From: Brachypterus glaber
Taxonomy: Eukaryota; Arthropoda; Insecta; Coleoptera; Kateretidae
NCBI GenBank assembly: GCA_958510825.1
Contig: OY294045.1
Location: 12,761,916-12,825,915, forward strand
DNA length: 64,000 nucleotides
Reading direction: 5' to 3'
Shown here piece after piece: positions 45,869 through 55,711 of this stretch (positions within the stretch are counted from its first letter, which is position 1; the number at the start of each line of letters is the position of its first letter). Made by a program: the position numbers and the translations under genes. The notes below the pieces were generated by a model. That model worked only from the letters and a program-made list of their open reading frames with translations, was not told the origin of the DNA and did no database searches.

Positions 45869-46239
45869 TCGGCGTAAACTCAGTTATGACTCATCAGCGT
45901 TGAAAATAAACCCAGAAACATAGGCTTACGGAATAATTTTGCCGAATTATGAGGGAAATTTATATAAAGGTCACTAAATTGAAACATTTGACGACTAGTT
46001 TGTTACACACAACAATATATCGGTGTTTTTCAAAGAAAAAATAGACATTTTTATCTTTTAAGAATACGAAAGTTTTTAGTTTTTATTTATCGATAACTTT
46101 TTTCGTTTGGACTTTACACGTTTAAATGGAATCATTAAAAAAAAATCAAGATAAAAAGAAATAAAAATTTAAATATTTAAAACCTCGAGTCAAAGCTAGA
46201 GTCGATGCGGCGCCTATGCGAGTACTGGAAATTCGCCGA
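45869..46239 (+). mobile_element. Repeat family I, copy 2
   Basis: Direct copy of 32312-32669, with an extra block near its right end (CGAGTCAAAGCTAGAGTCGA). Starts TCGGCGTAAACTCAG and ends CTGGAAATTCGCCGA. It lies 55 bp before repeat family G copy 2. Confidence 0.75.
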
Positions 46240-46294
46240 TCATAAATATATGTAACCCTCTACCACAGACAACTTATTTTTAAAATTTTACTTC

Positions 46295-46748
46295 AGACAT
46301 GGAGTAAAAATTATGCCTCTCTTTAAACAATTTAAAAGTCGAATAAGATTTTTAAAATTTTGGCTTATTTATCGTTAAACGTGCTCTTTATGAGTTATTA
46401 AATTATAATCATAAATGCAATAGAACATAATATTTAAATCAGTTATTTTTATAGTTTAATTTGTACTATATATATATTTTTTTATTTTAACTTGGTGAAG
46501 AAAAGGGTAAACCCTATAGGCCTATTGTTTTTATTATTTCGTACTTACAGACATGGCGTATTTATTACGCCTCCTAATTTCAAATGAACACGTGAAAAAT
46601 CACTGTACAACATACAAACTTCTGCGGCTTTAGGGCTTAAACTGAATGTCCGAAAGGTACTGAGACGCGGAAAGCCGCAGTTAGTCGGAGTGAGGAGAAG
46701 TCACAAATGGCATACTATCCAGGCGTAAAGTCTACGCCGTGTCTGTAG
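46295..46748 (+). repeat. Repeat family G, copy 2
   Basis: Direct copy of 12679-13238, about 100 bp shorter through internal deletion. Ends are AGACATGGAGTAAAAATTAT and AGGCGTAAAGTCTACGCC followed by GTGTCTG, a short inverted pair with a third motif near 46550 (ACAGACATGGCGTATTTATT). Confidence 0.75.
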
Positions 46749-47100
46749 TCAAGAATTAACTAGAGCTCGGATCGAGGTATTCGTTTACCGGTGGCCAGCA
46801 AAAATTAGTAATTTAAAAACTAAATTAACTAAATATATACTTAAAACTTTATTTACTAACTCGGCGCTGTTATTGCATAGTAAGACACCTGGAACACGCA
46901 AAAAAAAATTTAATTATTTTTTTTTTCAGAAAATAGTAGTGTTCCTTCTTTAGTTGAACTTAATTCTTCCTGGATTTTGCAGTTATTCATTTAATTATTG
47001 ATTGATGGTTCTGAAAAATAAATTGACATAAGTACAAGACGAACAGGCAGAAGGACAGATGGAAACTAATGATAGAGGCGCCTTCGCCAAAATTGTAAAA
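46749..47100. other. Sequence without recognised genes
   Basis: ACGAACAGGCAGAAGGACAG near 47039 resembles the head of the GTCTGTCCG-type repeats in inverse form. Nothing else is seen. Confidence 0.4.
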
Positions 47101-47341
47101 GTTTCATATCCTCGCTTAAAGTGCAAAAGGTCGTATGCCACTTCGTTTTATTTTGGTGCTAAATCGTGACATTTTTATAAAACGCCACAAACCGTTAGGG
47201 TTTCTAAATAGAGTGGAAATTAAACTTTAAACTGTGTAAGGTGTGAAGTTTAATGTCATTTCATTTAGGTTTCCTAAAATTTAGAACACAAGAGTAAAAT
47301 TTTGTCATACGACTTATTGTACTTTGAGCGACGATATACTA
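47101..47341. mobile_element. MITE-like element, ~241 bp
   Basis: CATATCCTCGCTTAAAGTGC and AAAAGGTCGTATG at the left pair with CATACGACTTATTGTACTTT and GAGCGACGATATACT at the right. No coding capacity. Confidence 0.7.
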
Positions 47342-47799
47342 GATGTTTTTTTCACTATTTTTTGAACATTTATGTTCTCCTTATACTGTGAAACATACCA
47401 TAACAAAATTCTGTAACAAACTTCAGCTCAAAAAAAATAAATTAGGGTTCGCCCCAGTTAAAAATTATTTTTTTTACAGCCTGATTATTTTAATCAAATA
47501 TATCTGATATACCATGTCATGCAAAATTCATAAATATGAACCTGTGCCAAATTTCAACTAAAAAATGAAATTTGGCATCCACCTCCTTTATTTAAAAACA
47601 AAAAAAATAATTATTTAATTAATTTTTTCTAATTTTCAAATGAAGTCGGAGGTGGCTAATGTTATTTGAATAAAAAAGTATAGCATCTAATTTATTGATT
47701 TCCAATTTTGAAAATTTTCAAAATTTTGCTTTCCCATTTTGAAAATATTCAAAATTTTGGAAATTTTATATAGATATAAATCAATTTCAAGCAAAAAAA
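47342..47799. other. AT-rich sequence without recognised features
   Basis: TTTTGAAAATTTTCAAAATT and a near copy lie in tandem near 47706-47760. No gene. Confidence 0.45.
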
Positions 47800-47960
47800 A
47801 ATTGTCGGTCGATCGTTCTGTCCGGGAAATCTTGTAAGCACGATAACGCTTTAAGCTAGAGATTTGAAATTTGGCTTACAGGTATATTATCAAAAGTTCT
47901 CGCTTGGGATTGTTTTTGGTGAACATTGGGGTGCGGCAAGGGGGGAAATGGGAAAAAATA
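47800..47960 (+). repeat. GTTCTGTCCGGG-type interspersed repeat relic
   Basis: TCGATCGTTCTGTCCGGGAA, then CACGATAACGC and GAGATTTGAAATTTGGC, then GTGAACATTGGGGTGCGG. The order is the same as in the relic at 39605-39735. Confidence 0.5.
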
Positions 47961-48821
47961 CATTTTTTTTAGAAAAATTTGAAAATTGCTATAAACTCTA
48001 AATTTTTCCGTCAATCTTACAGTAGTTTTAACTGTAATAATTTAAGCAAATTTACAATGTCAGAATGTGAATTTACAATATTTATTAAATTAACCTCAAT
48101 ATTACTGGGTTTAGTAAAATCTCAGCTCTTTTCCTTTTCATGCATGTGGTCCAAAAACCCAACACTTTTACAGACAGTCCCGAAAATTACCATAATAATA
48201 GCAGTAAAATTACCAAAATAAAAATTCACATTTTTACAGATAACAGTCAATTTACAGTACTGATTTAAATTTACCACTTTCTTTGCTGGCAACATATTAC
48301 CTACTTTATTTGCTGTAAAATTACCATATTTGCATTTACAGTGTATAGGGGTTTTTTAAGTTGCAGAAATTTAATCTATAAAAATAAAAAATTTCTAACT
48401 ATATAAAAAGCACCTTAATGTTAATATTATTTTAAAAATATATTTATGTATAAAATCGTTTAGAAAAATCTAAATCTTTAATTATTTTTTTTTAAATTTA
48501 AATTTAATTTTTTTAGTAATTATATATTTAATAATATATTCAATTTTTTGTATTTTATAAAATTATCATAATTTTATTAAATCTATGGTTATAACCACCC
48601 ATTATAATAATATATTAGAATATTAATAATCATTTTTTAATACATACAAAATCATTTTATAGTTGTTCTTTCCCATTAAAATTAAAAAAGATATTAGAGG
48701 CGCTGAGTACAAAAAAATAATCTACCGGATGATTCAGAATGAATGGGATTTTGAATGTAATTTAAAAAATAAAGACAAAACAAGACTTACGAGACTTCTC
48801 GACTTTTGATTAAACTACACA
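47961..48821. other. AT-rich sequence with TTTACAGT and GTAAAATTACC words
   Basis: AGTAAAATTACCA occurs near 48203 and TGTAAAATTACCA near 48303, with TTTTACAGATAACAGT, ATTTACAGTACTG and CATTTACAGTGTATA between and after. Possibly a diverged inverted-repeat element. Beyond 48400 the sequence is A/T only for long runs. The 80-codon frame 47979-48221 is not supported. Confidence 0.4.
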
Positions 48822-49093
48822 GACACACGAAAAAAAGATCTGTTTCCCCAAACGAGACAAACAATTCTGTACATTGTGAGGGTCGCTGAATCCGAATCTG
48901 GGGTTGGTTTGACTTGGTCAGGTCACATTTCGTTGTTAACCTCGAAAAAGTGATAAAAGTTGAAACATTTCATCACTTTTTTGAGGTTAGCAACAAAATG
49001 CCAACTGACTGAGTTAAACCAACACCAAACCAAAAAGTACAAAACCCCAAAAACGTATAGAAATGTTTGTCTCGTCTGCTTTTTTGTGTGCCT
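48822..49093. mobile_element. Foldback element, ~272 bp, related to 30440-31134
   Basis: Outer parts pair CACACGAAAAAAAGA with TTTTTTGTGTG and CAAACGAGACAAAC with TTTGTCTCGTC. The centre is a palindrome: GTTAACCTCGAAAAAGTGAT and ATCACTTTTTTGAGGTTAGC. The left arm contains GTCGCTGAATCCGAATCTGG, close to GTTGCTGAATCTAAATCCGA of the 30440 element, so the two may share ancestry. Confidence 0.75.
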
Positions 49094-49153
49094 CTATTAT
49101 TTATCAACTAGAAACGGTCAAGACAAGATTATGGACAAGTATAATTTAGCTGT

Positions 49154-49161
49154 GTAATAGT
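49154..49161 (+). repeat. Left target-site duplication of hAT element 1
   Basis: GTAATAGT immediately precedes CAGGGCTG. The identical octamer is at 50249-50256, beyond a second, younger insertion. Confidence 0.85.
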
Positions 49162-50019
49162 CAGGGCTGGGTGGAAAAAACACCTTTAGAAAAAGACATG
49201 TAAAAAACATTGTTTTTTCCAGTTAGAAAAAGGCCAAAAAAGTCCAGAAAAGTCCAGAAAAATACACAACTTTCATTAATTTTAAATGTTTTACAATATA
49301 ATAAGAAATCGTAAATAAAAATTTTTCAACACCACACCAGGGGACATTGTTTTTTCCACTTAGAAAAAGTCCAGAAAAGTCCAGAAAAAGACACAACTTT
49401 CATTAAATTTAAATGTTTTACAATATAATAAGAAATCGTAAATAAACATTTTTCAACACCACACCAAGGGACAAAAGACCCATTTTTTTTTATTTTACCT
49501 TTTTTTTTTCTTCTGTTTTTGGGAGTTCTGTGATTACTGAATTTGATAATAATTATTGCTATTCCACTCCCAGGAGTGAGTGTTAATAGTTTTTAAAATG
49601 TCGCAATTATTTCATAATATCTGATAATAAAAAAGTCTTTCTCCACTTTCAGTGAACATTGGACAAAAAAAATATATTTTAGATTATTAACCCCTTCCGC
49701 TCCAGATGGGTTTTCAAGGTATAGGAAAAGTCCAAACCAAATAAAAATTCCTATGGAAAATCCCAAAAATCCAACTGTGGATACTGTGGTAAATTTAGCT
49801 ATACCTAAAAATATGGATACGATGCAGCGGAAGGGGTTGAGAATATTGGTGTGTTAAGGGTAGCTATAATAGATCTTGTTGCTAAAAATCTCCAGATATA
49901 CATAATATTGGGAATTTAACTCGCCAAAATGTCCAAAAAAGTCGAAAAATACGGGATTTTTCGGAAAAATGCACGTGTAGCGGACTTTTCTGAAAAAAGT
50001 CTCTTTTTCTACAGCCCTG
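49162..50019. mobile_element. Non-autonomous hAT-type element 1, 858 bp
   Basis: Ends CAGGGCTGGGTGGAAAAA and TTTTTCTACAGCCCTG. CAGGG termini and an 8-bp target duplication are characteristic of the hAT superfamily. Internally there is a two-copy 137-bp tandem repeat (from 49207). No transposase frame remains. The perfect octamer GTAATAGT is recovered when the 50025-50245 insertion and its duplication are removed. Confidence 0.85.
49207..49474. repeat. Two-copy tandem repeat, 137-bp unit
   Basis: ACATTGTTTTTTCCAGTTAG at 49207 and ACATTGTTTTTTCCACTTAG at 49344. Both continue through AGTCCAGAAAAGTCCAGAAA, ATGTTTTACAATATAATAAG and CAACACCACACCA. The units are nearly identical, so the duplication is younger than the divergence of the TIRs. 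Confidence 0.9.
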
Positions 50020-50024
50020 GTAAT

Positions 50025-50245
50025 TAGTGTTGCCGCTTAAGGCCTATCGTCTGGCTCTCGTATCGTTATCGCTGAACAGAAAGATAGGGAGAGGTGGAAA
50101 AATATCGTGTCGTTGTAAAGATACGAAAGGCCTCTCGCCAGTAACGAGACCGAAGCGGGAGCGAGATTGTAAGTCAATCACAGCATCGCATTCTTATGTA
50201 TTATGTTCTTATGGATAGGCCTGAAGCCTTTAGGCGGCAACACTA
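50025..50245. mobile_element. Non-autonomous hAT-type element 2, 221 bp
   Basis: Ends TAGTGTTGCCGC and GCGGCAACACTA are perfect inverse repeats; the stem continues with TTAAGGCCT and the inverse AGGCCTGAAG. It is flanked by a perfect 8-bp duplication CTGGTAAT (50017-50024 and 50246-50253) that includes the last bases of element 1. So it inserted into the end of element 1. It is GC-richer than the surroundings and has no transposase; the 63-codon frame 50027-50218 is not a gene. Confidence 0.9.
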
Positions 50246-50256
50246 CTGGTAATAGT
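50246..50256 (+). repeat. Overlapping target duplications of both hAT elements
   Basis: CTGGTAATAGT contains the right CTGGTAAT of element 2 and, overlapping by five bases, the right GTAATAGT of element 1. Confidence 0.85.
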
Positions 50257-51169
50257 GCGTTTCACCAGAACAAATATATGTAGCAGTTACATTTTATAAT
50301 TTTCAGATTATTTTTTAACTAGTGAAGTTTTTGTATTTTAATAAATAAATTATGAACGACTCAAAATAAGTCATCCTGTAGAATACCAAGTATTTTCAAC
50401 GTACGTGTATAATTAAAAAATAACATTGGGTAAACTAAAGAAAGGTCCTTCACCTTCAAAAATTAGCATTTTTATAGCCTTTCTTTTATGCGTAGGTTAC
50501 ATTGCATAGAATTAACTAACTTAAAATAAATGTTACTAAATTGGTCACAAATGTTTAAAAATTGGAAATGATTTTCCACAAAAATTTTGTGCCATTTGTA
50601 TTTCCCCAATCACAGTAGTCTTGAATGATCTATGGAAGTAAAAAAAAAGAAGGCAGATAAATATGACCATGGATGATGGTAGTAGTTCACTTATTAAAGA
50701 ACCATCGATAGCCAAATCATAAAAACTCGTTTTTGAAAAATATGTTTAAAGCAACTCTCTAACACTTTCCGGTTTTGGAAGAAAAGTCATTCCATACATT
50801 GTTTGTTTGTTTGTTAAACCTCGTACTATTCTACTTAATTAAGCATCCCCTAAGTCCAGGACTTGTGTGGGCTAGTAGTAGAGGGAACCACCGGCTTATA
50901 CTGACTTTCGAACCAGTTTCTAGGGAGTGTCCGTTTCACTTATCGCTTCGCCAAATTTCAATTAATAAATTACAACTTTTTTTAACCTAAAAATACAATT
51001 TTTTTTCCTCGAAAAAAACCTTAATGACTAAAAAAATGTCCTCACCTTTTCGTGAAATATACAACTTTTTTTTTGAATTCCTGCAATATAAGACTTTTGT
51101 CTGAGAAATATACAACTTTTGTTTTGGATCAATGAAATATAAAACTTTTCAAGATGATAAAATCTACAT
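50257..51169. other. AT-rich sequence without genes
   Basis: The 71-codon frame 50775-50990 has no recognised motif. The words ATACAACTTTT and AATATAAAACTTTT recur between 51055 and 51150. Nothing else is seen. Confidence 0.45.
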
Positions 51170-51272
51170 TTTGGAGTGTTACGCCCATGTTAATGGTACA
51201 AGAAAATAGCGTTACAGGGGGGGGGGTCCAAAATATTAAAAATTTACGTTACGTAATACTTGAAGGTTCCCT
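51170..51272 (-). mobile_element. Diverged copy of the GTTCAAGTATTACG MITE
   Basis: Inverse of the interior and one end of 41863-42008: GGAGTGTTACGCCCATGTTA, AAATAGCGTTACAGGGG and ACGTTACGTAATACTTGAAG then GTTCCC. The other TIR is missing. Confidence 0.75.
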
Positions 51273-51447
51273 ATGCAAACAAATATGAAAATTTAATTTA
51301 GTATAATACAGATTTCCTGAAACTCCAGCAAAAACTAAAAAAAAATGGTTTATTTTTTTTTCCTCTTTTTAGGCAAAGCAAATATAAAAAAAACACAATT
51401 AAATAAAAAAATTGTCATTAGATTAGTCTCGAGACGATAAGGGATAA

Positions 51448-51528
51448 AGCACTCATTTCATAACACGTTTTTAGCACACTAGTACTTTGTACTCGTGCGC
51501 TAAAAACGTATGTTAATAAACTAGTACT
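51448..51528. repeat. Short TTTAGAAAAC-type hairpin lacking its GC centre
   Basis: AGCACTCATTTCATAACACG and TTTTTAGCACACTAGTACTT pair with GTACTCGTGCGCTAAAAACG and TATGTTAATAAACTAGTAC. Compared with 6963-7082 and 33612-33839 the inner TTTAGAAAAC stem and GC loop are cleanly missing. Confidence 0.75.
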
Positions 51529-51559
51529 AGTAATATTATTATAAAATGAATAAAAACGA

Positions 51560-51665
51560 GTAATATTTTAAGAAAACCTAATAAACTTTATGTAATGTGT
51601 AATGCAATACTTTAAATTGCATTTAATTATTCAGTATTTTATGGTAAAATAGATATTTTTTTTAT
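51560..51665 (+). repeat. Fragment of repeat family H
   Basis: TAATATTTTAAGAAAACCTA, ATAAACTTTATGTAATG, ACTTTAAATTGCATTTAATT and TCAGTATTTTATGGTAAAAT correspond to 55215-55315 of copy 2. It follows a hairpin of a different stem type than the one in the full copies. Confidence 0.75.
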
Positions 51666-52151
51666 TAATTTAGTTTTACAAAAAATAATAATTTAGTTTT
51701 ACAGACAATAATAATGAACTTTATATAGTATAGTATACCGTATCTAGTACTATAATAAAGTATATTTGTCTATATTTTAAAACAGACATAGAAAAATATA
51801 TTTTCCTAGAGAAATACATCGTAAATATACTACAAAATAGTCCCCATAACTGCGTTATAAGATTGTTTACGAGTGAAAGACGTAAAAAGCTGATGGTAAC
51901 TCGAAGACCCAGCAGCATCCAAAAAGAAGAGTCGTAGGGTCAAAAACCCTCTTAGATACACTGGAGATACAAACACCAGGTTGTTCGATGCGCTTTTTAT
52001 CTCACTCTTCAAACATAAAGAAGAATTGAATAAATTGTTTTTACGTATAAAAAATCATCAGAGATTATCCATAATCAGACTCCGGAAGAATAAGGACAAA
52101 TGAAAAATACAGAATCGCATGCGTATCAATATGGAAATATAGTTGATATTG
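51666..52151. other. AT-rich sequence without supported genes
   Basis: Two overlapping minus-strand frames (51721-51918, 51830-52012) show no known motif. One contains VSPVYLRGFLTLRLFFLDAA, which is not enough to call. Confidence 0.35.
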
Positions 52152-52153
52152 TT

Positions 52154-52177
52154 AGAATAGAATAGAATAGAATAGAA
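52154..52177 (-). repeat. AGAAT/ATTCT microsatellite, LINE tail
   Basis: AGAATAGAATAGAATAGAAT on the plus strand, positioned exactly at the 3' end of the LINE remnant. Confidence 0.9.
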
Positions 52178-52319
52178 TTATATTTATTTCACAAAAATAA
52201 ATTAGTACAAAAGACACTTAAAATAGGAGTGAATTGTGGCTAAGATACCAGTTAGAAATATTGTCAGTTGGTTTAAACCAAAGTAAATGTTACCTAAAAA
52301 CCCAGCTTTAGCACTAAGA

Positions 52320-53040
52320 CTAAGGACCACTTTTGTAATCAAGAAATTCCGCTAAGGAATAAGGTTCAATATTGCAAATATATCTAAATATATTTCTTTT
52401 AAATAAATTTATATTATTGCTTTGTAATTTAAAATTAGGAGGCAATTTATTGTAAAATTGTATAGAGGAAAATAAAGACCCTTTTTCAGGCAGCCAGCCT
52501 ATGTTTGGGGGTATTATAATCTAAAATCCTACTTGAGCGTGGTTCATAATCTCTAAAAATATTTTTATGTTTAACTAAAAACAATATGCACTCGTAAATG
52601 TATAAACCTATGACAGTAAGTATGTTATTAGACCGAAAGAGACCCCGACAAGATTCCTTATATTTAAGTTTAAAAATAGCTGTTTTTTAGCACTTTAAGA
52701 CCATTTCAATGTCCGTTCCTTTTCCCCAGAATATGAGGCCATACCTGAGCAGGCTTTGAAAATTTGAAAAATAAAGCATTTTTAAAGTACTCAAATCCAA
52801 ATAACACCCCAGCACACGGAGCGTGTAGGTGACACTGTTTAGTCTGTTCCTCAAATGATCTATATGCGTGTCCCAGCCCAAATTTTGATTTATATAGATA
52901 CCTAAAAATTTTGTATTTTTTGATAGATCCCTATCAACATCGCACAAAGTAATACTATTTTGATTCTGATTTATTAACTTAAATTTCATAAAATTTGTTT
53001 TACCTTCATTTAAAATAAGCCTGTTATTTTCGTTTCGTCC
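52320..53040 (-). pseudogene. Reverse transcriptase C-terminal fragment (LINE), decayed
   Basis: The frame reads NNRLILNEGKTNFMKFKL near 53020-52980, then KFLGIYINQNLGWDTHIDHL, YTLRVLGCYLDLSTLKMLYF and LLRYGLIFWGKG. These are the late palm and thumb motifs that follow the catalytic DD box in LINE reverse transcriptases; that box itself is upstream and lost. A TAA at 52689-52687 interrupts the frame, but KTAIFKLKYKESCRGLFR, IYECILFLVKHKN and NTPKHRL continue in the same frame. A frameshift near 52490 leads to SIQFYNKLPPNFKL and EPYSLAEFLDYKSG before the final stop at 52320. So it is non-functional: truncated, one stop, one frameshift. Confidence 0.9.
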
Positions 53041-53043
53041 CCT

Positions 53044-53967
53044 GAGGGACTCCGTTTTTTATCTTAGTAACTAACGTTTACAAATATTTTCTATTACATA
53101 ATATGTAATATCTTTGGGAAAAATGCTAACTTCGAGAATTAAAGTAAGATTTGTCATTAAATTATAATTTACCAAAACTGTTTTTATTTTATTCATTGCT
53201 TGTTTTCATTCAAAAAAGTATACAATAAAACTAAGGCAGTTTGTATAATAACGTTACTAAATATCGACGAAAAATAATAAAAACAGTAACAAAAAAGATA
53301 ATGAATTATTGTGAAGAAAAAAGTTAAACATCGCGAGCCGATGTGTATAAAAAATTACGTACGACCTGCAGCGCATCCAAGTACCTTAAAATACCATATA
53401 GATTCCAATAAGAGTTTCAGTCGGAATCTATACGATTCGTTTTGATTTTTCCATATTAAATACTATAGAAAATGATAGTATCATTTTCTGCCACATGGAA
53501 AACGTTATATTTACGTACAGCACACCAAAGCATACTTTATATATAAACAAATACGTAATATTTGATCAGCCCCTTATATTTAATATTAAATTCATCACAT
53601 TGTCAGATAAATTTTTAATAATAATATACAAAATGTTTATTACAATTTACAGCAAACTTGTTAAAATAATAATTAAATTAATAGAATATTATAAAATGCC
53701 AATAATTTTAAACCCGGTACTGGTACCAATTTATTCCGGGATCTGTCCATGATAAATGTTTTTTTTTTCTTAATAAATATTTTTTCTTTTCCTGCGTTTG
53801 TAAAAAAAGTATTGTTTTTTTACGTTTATCGAAGTTTCACAAGCAAAAAAGTTGATTTCCACGACAAAAAAAAAATCCGAGAAATTTATCCTGCACCATT
53901 GTTAAAAATCGAAAAGGTAAGGGTGTCAAAACGGGTACCTAAATGCTTTTTTCAACATATATTTTTC
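53044..53967. other. AT-rich sequence without recognised features
   Basis: GATTCCAATAAGAGTTTCAG and TCGGAATCTATACG near 53402-53435 form a small inverted pair (TATAGATTCC / GGAATCTATA). Frames at 53495-53752 and 53749-54015 are chance frames in A/T-rich DNA, the second running into the next element. Confidence 0.45.
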
Positions 53968-54307
53968 CTATATAAAACATTTTACTATTCCTTAAAACGA
54001 CTTTTGTTTGATTAACGCAGTCGTCCCTCCGAAGTGACTGATCGATTTCGTGCTTTTTAGCACTCTTCAGAGCCACATATCGGTAGTAGGGACAACTACG
54101 AAAATCAAATCCTTTCCATATATCTCTATATGGAGTTTAAAAATCGTTGTAAGGAAAAGCAAAAACAGCTAGCGACATCTACTGCTAAAAGCAGAGTGGA
54201 TAAACCTATTGACAGTCCAAAAAAGGAAGCAGTTATTGGTTTCAATTGGGACGACTGCGTTAATCAAACAAAAGTCGTTTTAAGGAATAGTAAAATGTTT
54301 TATATAG
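53968..54307. mobile_element. Repeat J, copy 1, with perfect 60-bp inverted ends
   Basis: The first 60 bp (starting CTATATAAAACATTTTACTA) are repeated as an exact reverse complement at the right end. The body (TCGTGCTTTTTAGCACTCTT, TAGGGACAACTACG and AAATCGTTGTAAGGAAAAGC) is nearly identical to 62819-63098. The match to copy 2 ends where the inverted end begins, then resumes for about 35 bp after it (AATTTGTAAATATCAAACAA). A 64-codon frame 54130-54324 is not conserved across the copies. Confidence 0.85.
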
Positions 54308-54771
54308 ATTATTTAAATTTGTAAATATCAAACAATTTAATTTAGTTTATATATTTTTCCTTTTTTAAATAATTTTCTAAAAATTCTAAAAAAATATGAC
54401 GTTCGTGTACAATATGCGTTATTCCAAACAAACTATACTATTTTAAAGTTTACAAGGAGGAGTGCAATATACTATGAAGAGTATAATATAGAATAAGATG
54501 CATTATATATTTTCAGGGTTTGCTTTATTTTTGAAACCAGGAGACTTAATAAGCTTGATTACCTTGTAGAATGTGTTTCGGTTTTCTCGAGCACAATTTA
54601 TGTAACATCGAAAGATTAAGTAGCAGTTTATAATTAATAAAGATCCACAATTTCCTTGTAATTTTCGATAATTGAATTTTAAATACGATCATCATTTATA
54701 CAGGGTATCCAGTTTTAGTATTTTTTCCTGTCGTAAAAAGTAAAGTCACTCTATCTAAAGGCGCCACTAGT
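54308..54771. other. AT-rich sequence with an ACAGGGTA end fragment
   Basis: At 54308-54350 a short string shared with 63210-63260. TATACAGGGTATCCAGTTTT near 54699 is a lone terminus of an ACAGGGT-type element. Nothing else. Confidence 0.45.
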
Positions 54772-55490
54772 ATAGTATATTCTATAACTAGTATGGATTA
54801 GACAATATTCCGCGCGAGCGAAAAGTTTGTCATACGAGCCGGCAGGCGAGTATGACGGTCCCGCGAGTGCGGGATGACTATTCCATACGTGTTGTAGACT
54901 ATACTTTTTTTTCGACTGCAAATATGAAACACGGTATGACTTTAAACTGCGGTCAAGGTTAAAAACAATGTTTGTTGTGACTCGACATTGTAAATGCAAC
55001 AAAACACATATTTTTAAATAAAGCAATTAATGTTATTTAATAATTTTATCAAATCAGTACTTAAAAAAGATTTTTATTTAATTTTAGCACATATTTACAA
55101 ATTATAATGCAAAAATTGAAAGTTATGTCAGATTGTTGTGACAGATATCAATCGGGTTTAAATATTTAACAATAGATGGAGCAGTTTTAATTTTTTGTAC
55201 TAAATTGATAAAAAACTGGTCTAATATTAAGAAAAACTAATAAACTTTATGTAATTTTAATGAAAAACTTTAAATTGCATTAAATTATTCAATATTTCAT
55301 GGTAAAATATACATATATTTTTGTTAATTTTGCTACAGTTATCTTTACTTTTATAAACAAGAGTTGGAACTACATGTGCTCATTTTAAAGGAATATTCAT
55401 ACAGTATCTAGAGCTAGAATGGATTCATTCTGTGTTTGAAAAGTGTGTGTATTTGCATACATTCTAAAGCAGTAGTGGAAAAAAAAATAT
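54772..55490 (-). repeat. Repeat family H, copy 2 (inverted)
   Basis: Reverse complement of 23515-24210 along its full length: hairpin first, then ATGTCGAGTCACAACAAAC in inverse, GTTGTGACAGATATC, CATGGTAAAATA and CAGAATGAATCCATTCTAGC in inverse. The 91-codon minus frame 54751-55026 corresponds to the 64-codon frame of copy 1 but differs by stops and indels, so neither is a gene. Confidence 0.85.
54774..54905. repeat. GC-centred hairpin, GTATGGAATAG type, fuller copy
   Basis: AGTATATTCTATAACTAGTA pairs with the ACGTGTTGTAGACTATACT side. The inner stems ATTCCGCGCGAG and GTCATACGAGCC/GGCGAGTATGAC surround GGCAGG. It keeps an inner stem half that copy 1 has lost. Confidence 0.85.
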
Positions 55491-55711
55491 TAAATTCTTG
55501 AAACCTAGATAATTATGGTATGTATGTACTGACAATAAATACTAGTTCTACCACAATCTTCATATTGTAATTTTTAAATCGTAAGTGGCACTTAGTACTA
55601 TTTTAGTGTTTTTGTGGCGCCTTTCCCATTCCAAGTTTGATTTCTTATAGATACACACACAACACAAGCTGTGCAGGTGGATAACTCTGTTTATAAAATT
55701 TGTTTTTTACG
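55491..55711. other. Sequence without recognised features
   Basis: No gene or repeat identified in this short gap. Confidence 0.4.

Larger units (their letters stand above)
52152..53043 (-). mobile_element. 5'-truncated LINE 3' end with ATTCT-repeat tail
   Basis: A non-LTR retrotransposon remnant on the minus strand: reverse-transcriptase C-terminal region (53040-52320), a short 3' untranslated part with AAATAAATAT, and a pentamer tail of (ATTCT)n at 52154-52177. Extreme 5' truncation and a simple tail are typical of target-primed reverse transcription. The 3' tail type and the C-terminal residues suggest a jockey/CR1/L2-like group, which I cannot narrow further. Confidence 0.9.

Noticed and set aside
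51830..52012. Minus-strand frame with VSPVYLRGFLTLRL
   Set aside because: Short, no recognisable domain, no splice or polyadenylation context.
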